From Amoebidium appalachense (taxonomy: Eukaryota > Ichthyosporea), in the NCBI GenBank assembly GCA_963693365.1, contig CAVNZM010000014.1:4402001-4466000 (forward strand): a stretch of 64,000 nucleotides of DNA. Direction: 5' to 3'. Position numbers and translations under genes: made by a program. Every line of letters begins with the position of its first letter. The stretch's first letter is position 1. The notes under the pieces are model-generated. The model saw only the letters and a list, made by a program, of their open reading frames with translations, was not told the origin of the DNA and did no database searches. Below are positions 62,948 through 64,000 of this stretch, piece by piece.

Positions 62948-64000
62948 CTATGATGTCCTTGACACGTGGTAGTTCTTGCCAAAGTTGCTGTCCCAGAACT
63001 CCCTCCCTGCCGTCTGCAACCCACTACCTGTCAAATATCTCATATAGAGAGGAATACATCGCTGTTCATTGCCGTGCAAACATGTGAAGCATGCAGAATT
63101 GCACCTTAAGAGTCGCAAGGCGGGGAGGTGTGTGTGTATGGTTGTGTGTGTTTGGGTGGGTGGGTGTGGGGGGGAGGGGGGGAGGGGAGACTCAAGACAA
63201 ATTACGTGTTCAGATTTCCATAGTGGACTTGTGTGTGTGTGCATGTGTGTGTGTGTGTGTGTTTGTGCAAATATGTGTGTGTGTGTGTGTGTATTTTGTG
63301 CGTGTACGTGTGGGGTGTATGTGTGCGCGTGGGGGTATACGTGCGTGTGCACACATGCAAAGCACACGCGCGGGTGCAACACAAACATACACACACCCCC
63401 ATCAATAAGCATACTCATGCACACCCCTGTTCACATGCACCTGCACTACACTCAAGCCATTCACATGGCATACTCCCCTCCCCACCCCCCCCCCACCCCC
63501 CCCCCCTCCCCTCTCCCCTTCCCACCCGCACCCACACACACTGTGGCACAGCCATGCACACCCACACCCAGCCACCCACCTGGTATCTGACAGCCAGTTG
63601 CACTGCTGGTGCGTTGCCCACATCCAGTGTGAAGTACCACGTCTCATTGCCTGTGCACACACCTTTAGCACACCGCAACAGCATGCTTGGAATAGGGAGA
63701 TAGAAAGAAAAAACCTTCAGAAGGTGAACATGGAGAAAAAGGAGCAAAACGAACACCAGCAAACAGAGGGAAGGAAACAGTGGCTAGGGAAGGGAAGGAG
63801 ATTTTGGCAAAGGGAGGGAAGCAAACAGTGGCAATGAAGGGAAGGGCACTATAGCACACAGGTGTTAAACATCAGACAAAAGTCCCACCAGACCACCTTT
63901 ACTGTGTGCAGGGCATTGGATTTACCTCCGTTGATGGTGTTTGGGTTATTTGCGCTGCTGTACCAGGACATCCACTGATCCTTGGAGTACCGCGCTGCAG
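62948..64000 (-). CDS. CBM21-domain protein, C-terminal exons (5' part outside window)
   Basis: Three exons with consistent phase: 64000-63926 (continues beyond the window), 63650-63580 and 63013-62948 (stop TAG). The visible 70 residues form the core of a CBM21 carbohydrate-binding domain: RYSKDQWMSWYSS, then ETWYFTLDV, LAVRYQ, and REFWDSNFGKNYHV, the last matching the CBM21 motif (E[YF]WDNNxGxNYxV). The protein ends a few residues later, so the domain is C-terminal, as in several glycogen-targeting PP1 regulatory subunits and in starch-binding proteins. Whether it carries an RVxF motif for PP1 cannot be seen here. CBM21 also occurs in amylases, but usually at the N-terminus, so a PP1R3-like role is favoured without being proven. 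Confidence 0.75.
63127..63345. repeat. GT-rich tract in CBM21 gene intron
   Basis: GT repeats interspersed with TGGGTGGGTG and G-rich pieces (63120-63190), then (GT)n at 63229-63295. It is intronic between the last two exons. Confidence 0.85.

Overview
This is a nuclear window from an intron-rich, probably unicellular eukaryote. The genes are broken into many short exons (11 to about 900 nt) with GT-AG introns. They encode typically eukaryotic products: COG8, a G-protein-coupled receptor kinase, a von Willebrand A/alpha-kinase, a Rho-like protein and a CBM21 glycogen-binding protein. Introns and spacers are dominated by (CA/TG)n microsatellites and long C or G runs. No prokaryotic operon structure, organelle gene, tRNA, rRNA or CRISPR array was seen. 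The lineage cannot be fixed from this sequence alone; the mix of a GRK, a VwkA-type kinase and a tyrosine-kinase-like gene is compatible with a holozoan or amoebozoan-type protist.

Layout. 1-1996 (+): 3' end of a protein-kinase gene, after an intronic minisatellite. 2314-12707 (-): a complete GRK reconstructed from 22 phase-compatible exons; its 3' end converges on the first gene, with poly(A) signals for both strands within 40 bp. 12708-15124: no supported gene. 15125-16642 (-): a single-exon Rho-like pseudo-GTPase with a long tail. 16643-23845: spacer with microsatellites and one copy of a dispersed repeat. 23846-29790 (-): a VwkA-like vWA plus alpha-kinase protein in seven exons. 29791-32857: divergent intergenic region. 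32858-38997 (+): a six-exon, 700-residue unknown protein carrying a PP1-docking RVxF motif. 38998-46080: spacer and a LINE with two intact overlapping ORFs. 46620-49591: a PIF/Harbinger DNA transposon with matching terminal repeats, a TTA target duplication and a four-exon DDE transposase. 50787-61673 (+): COG8 in twelve exons, one intron of which holds a non-autonomous hAT element with a perfect 8-bp target duplication. 62948-64000 (-): 3' end of a CBM21 gene.

The host genes fall mainly into signalling (receptor kinase, tyrosine-kinase-like kinase, alpha-kinase, Rho relative, possible PP1 regulators) and Golgi trafficking (COG8). They are not obviously one pathway, and their adjacency may be accidental. 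The main unusual features are genomic: 5' splice sites merged into (GT)n tracts, a recurrent C-run followed by A-run composite with a strong orientation bias, and a CCAATC motif enriched in two reading frames of one coding exon. Homopolymer lengths in this sequence may be unreliable, and one kinase exon contains an apparent single-base frameshift in a C8 run.
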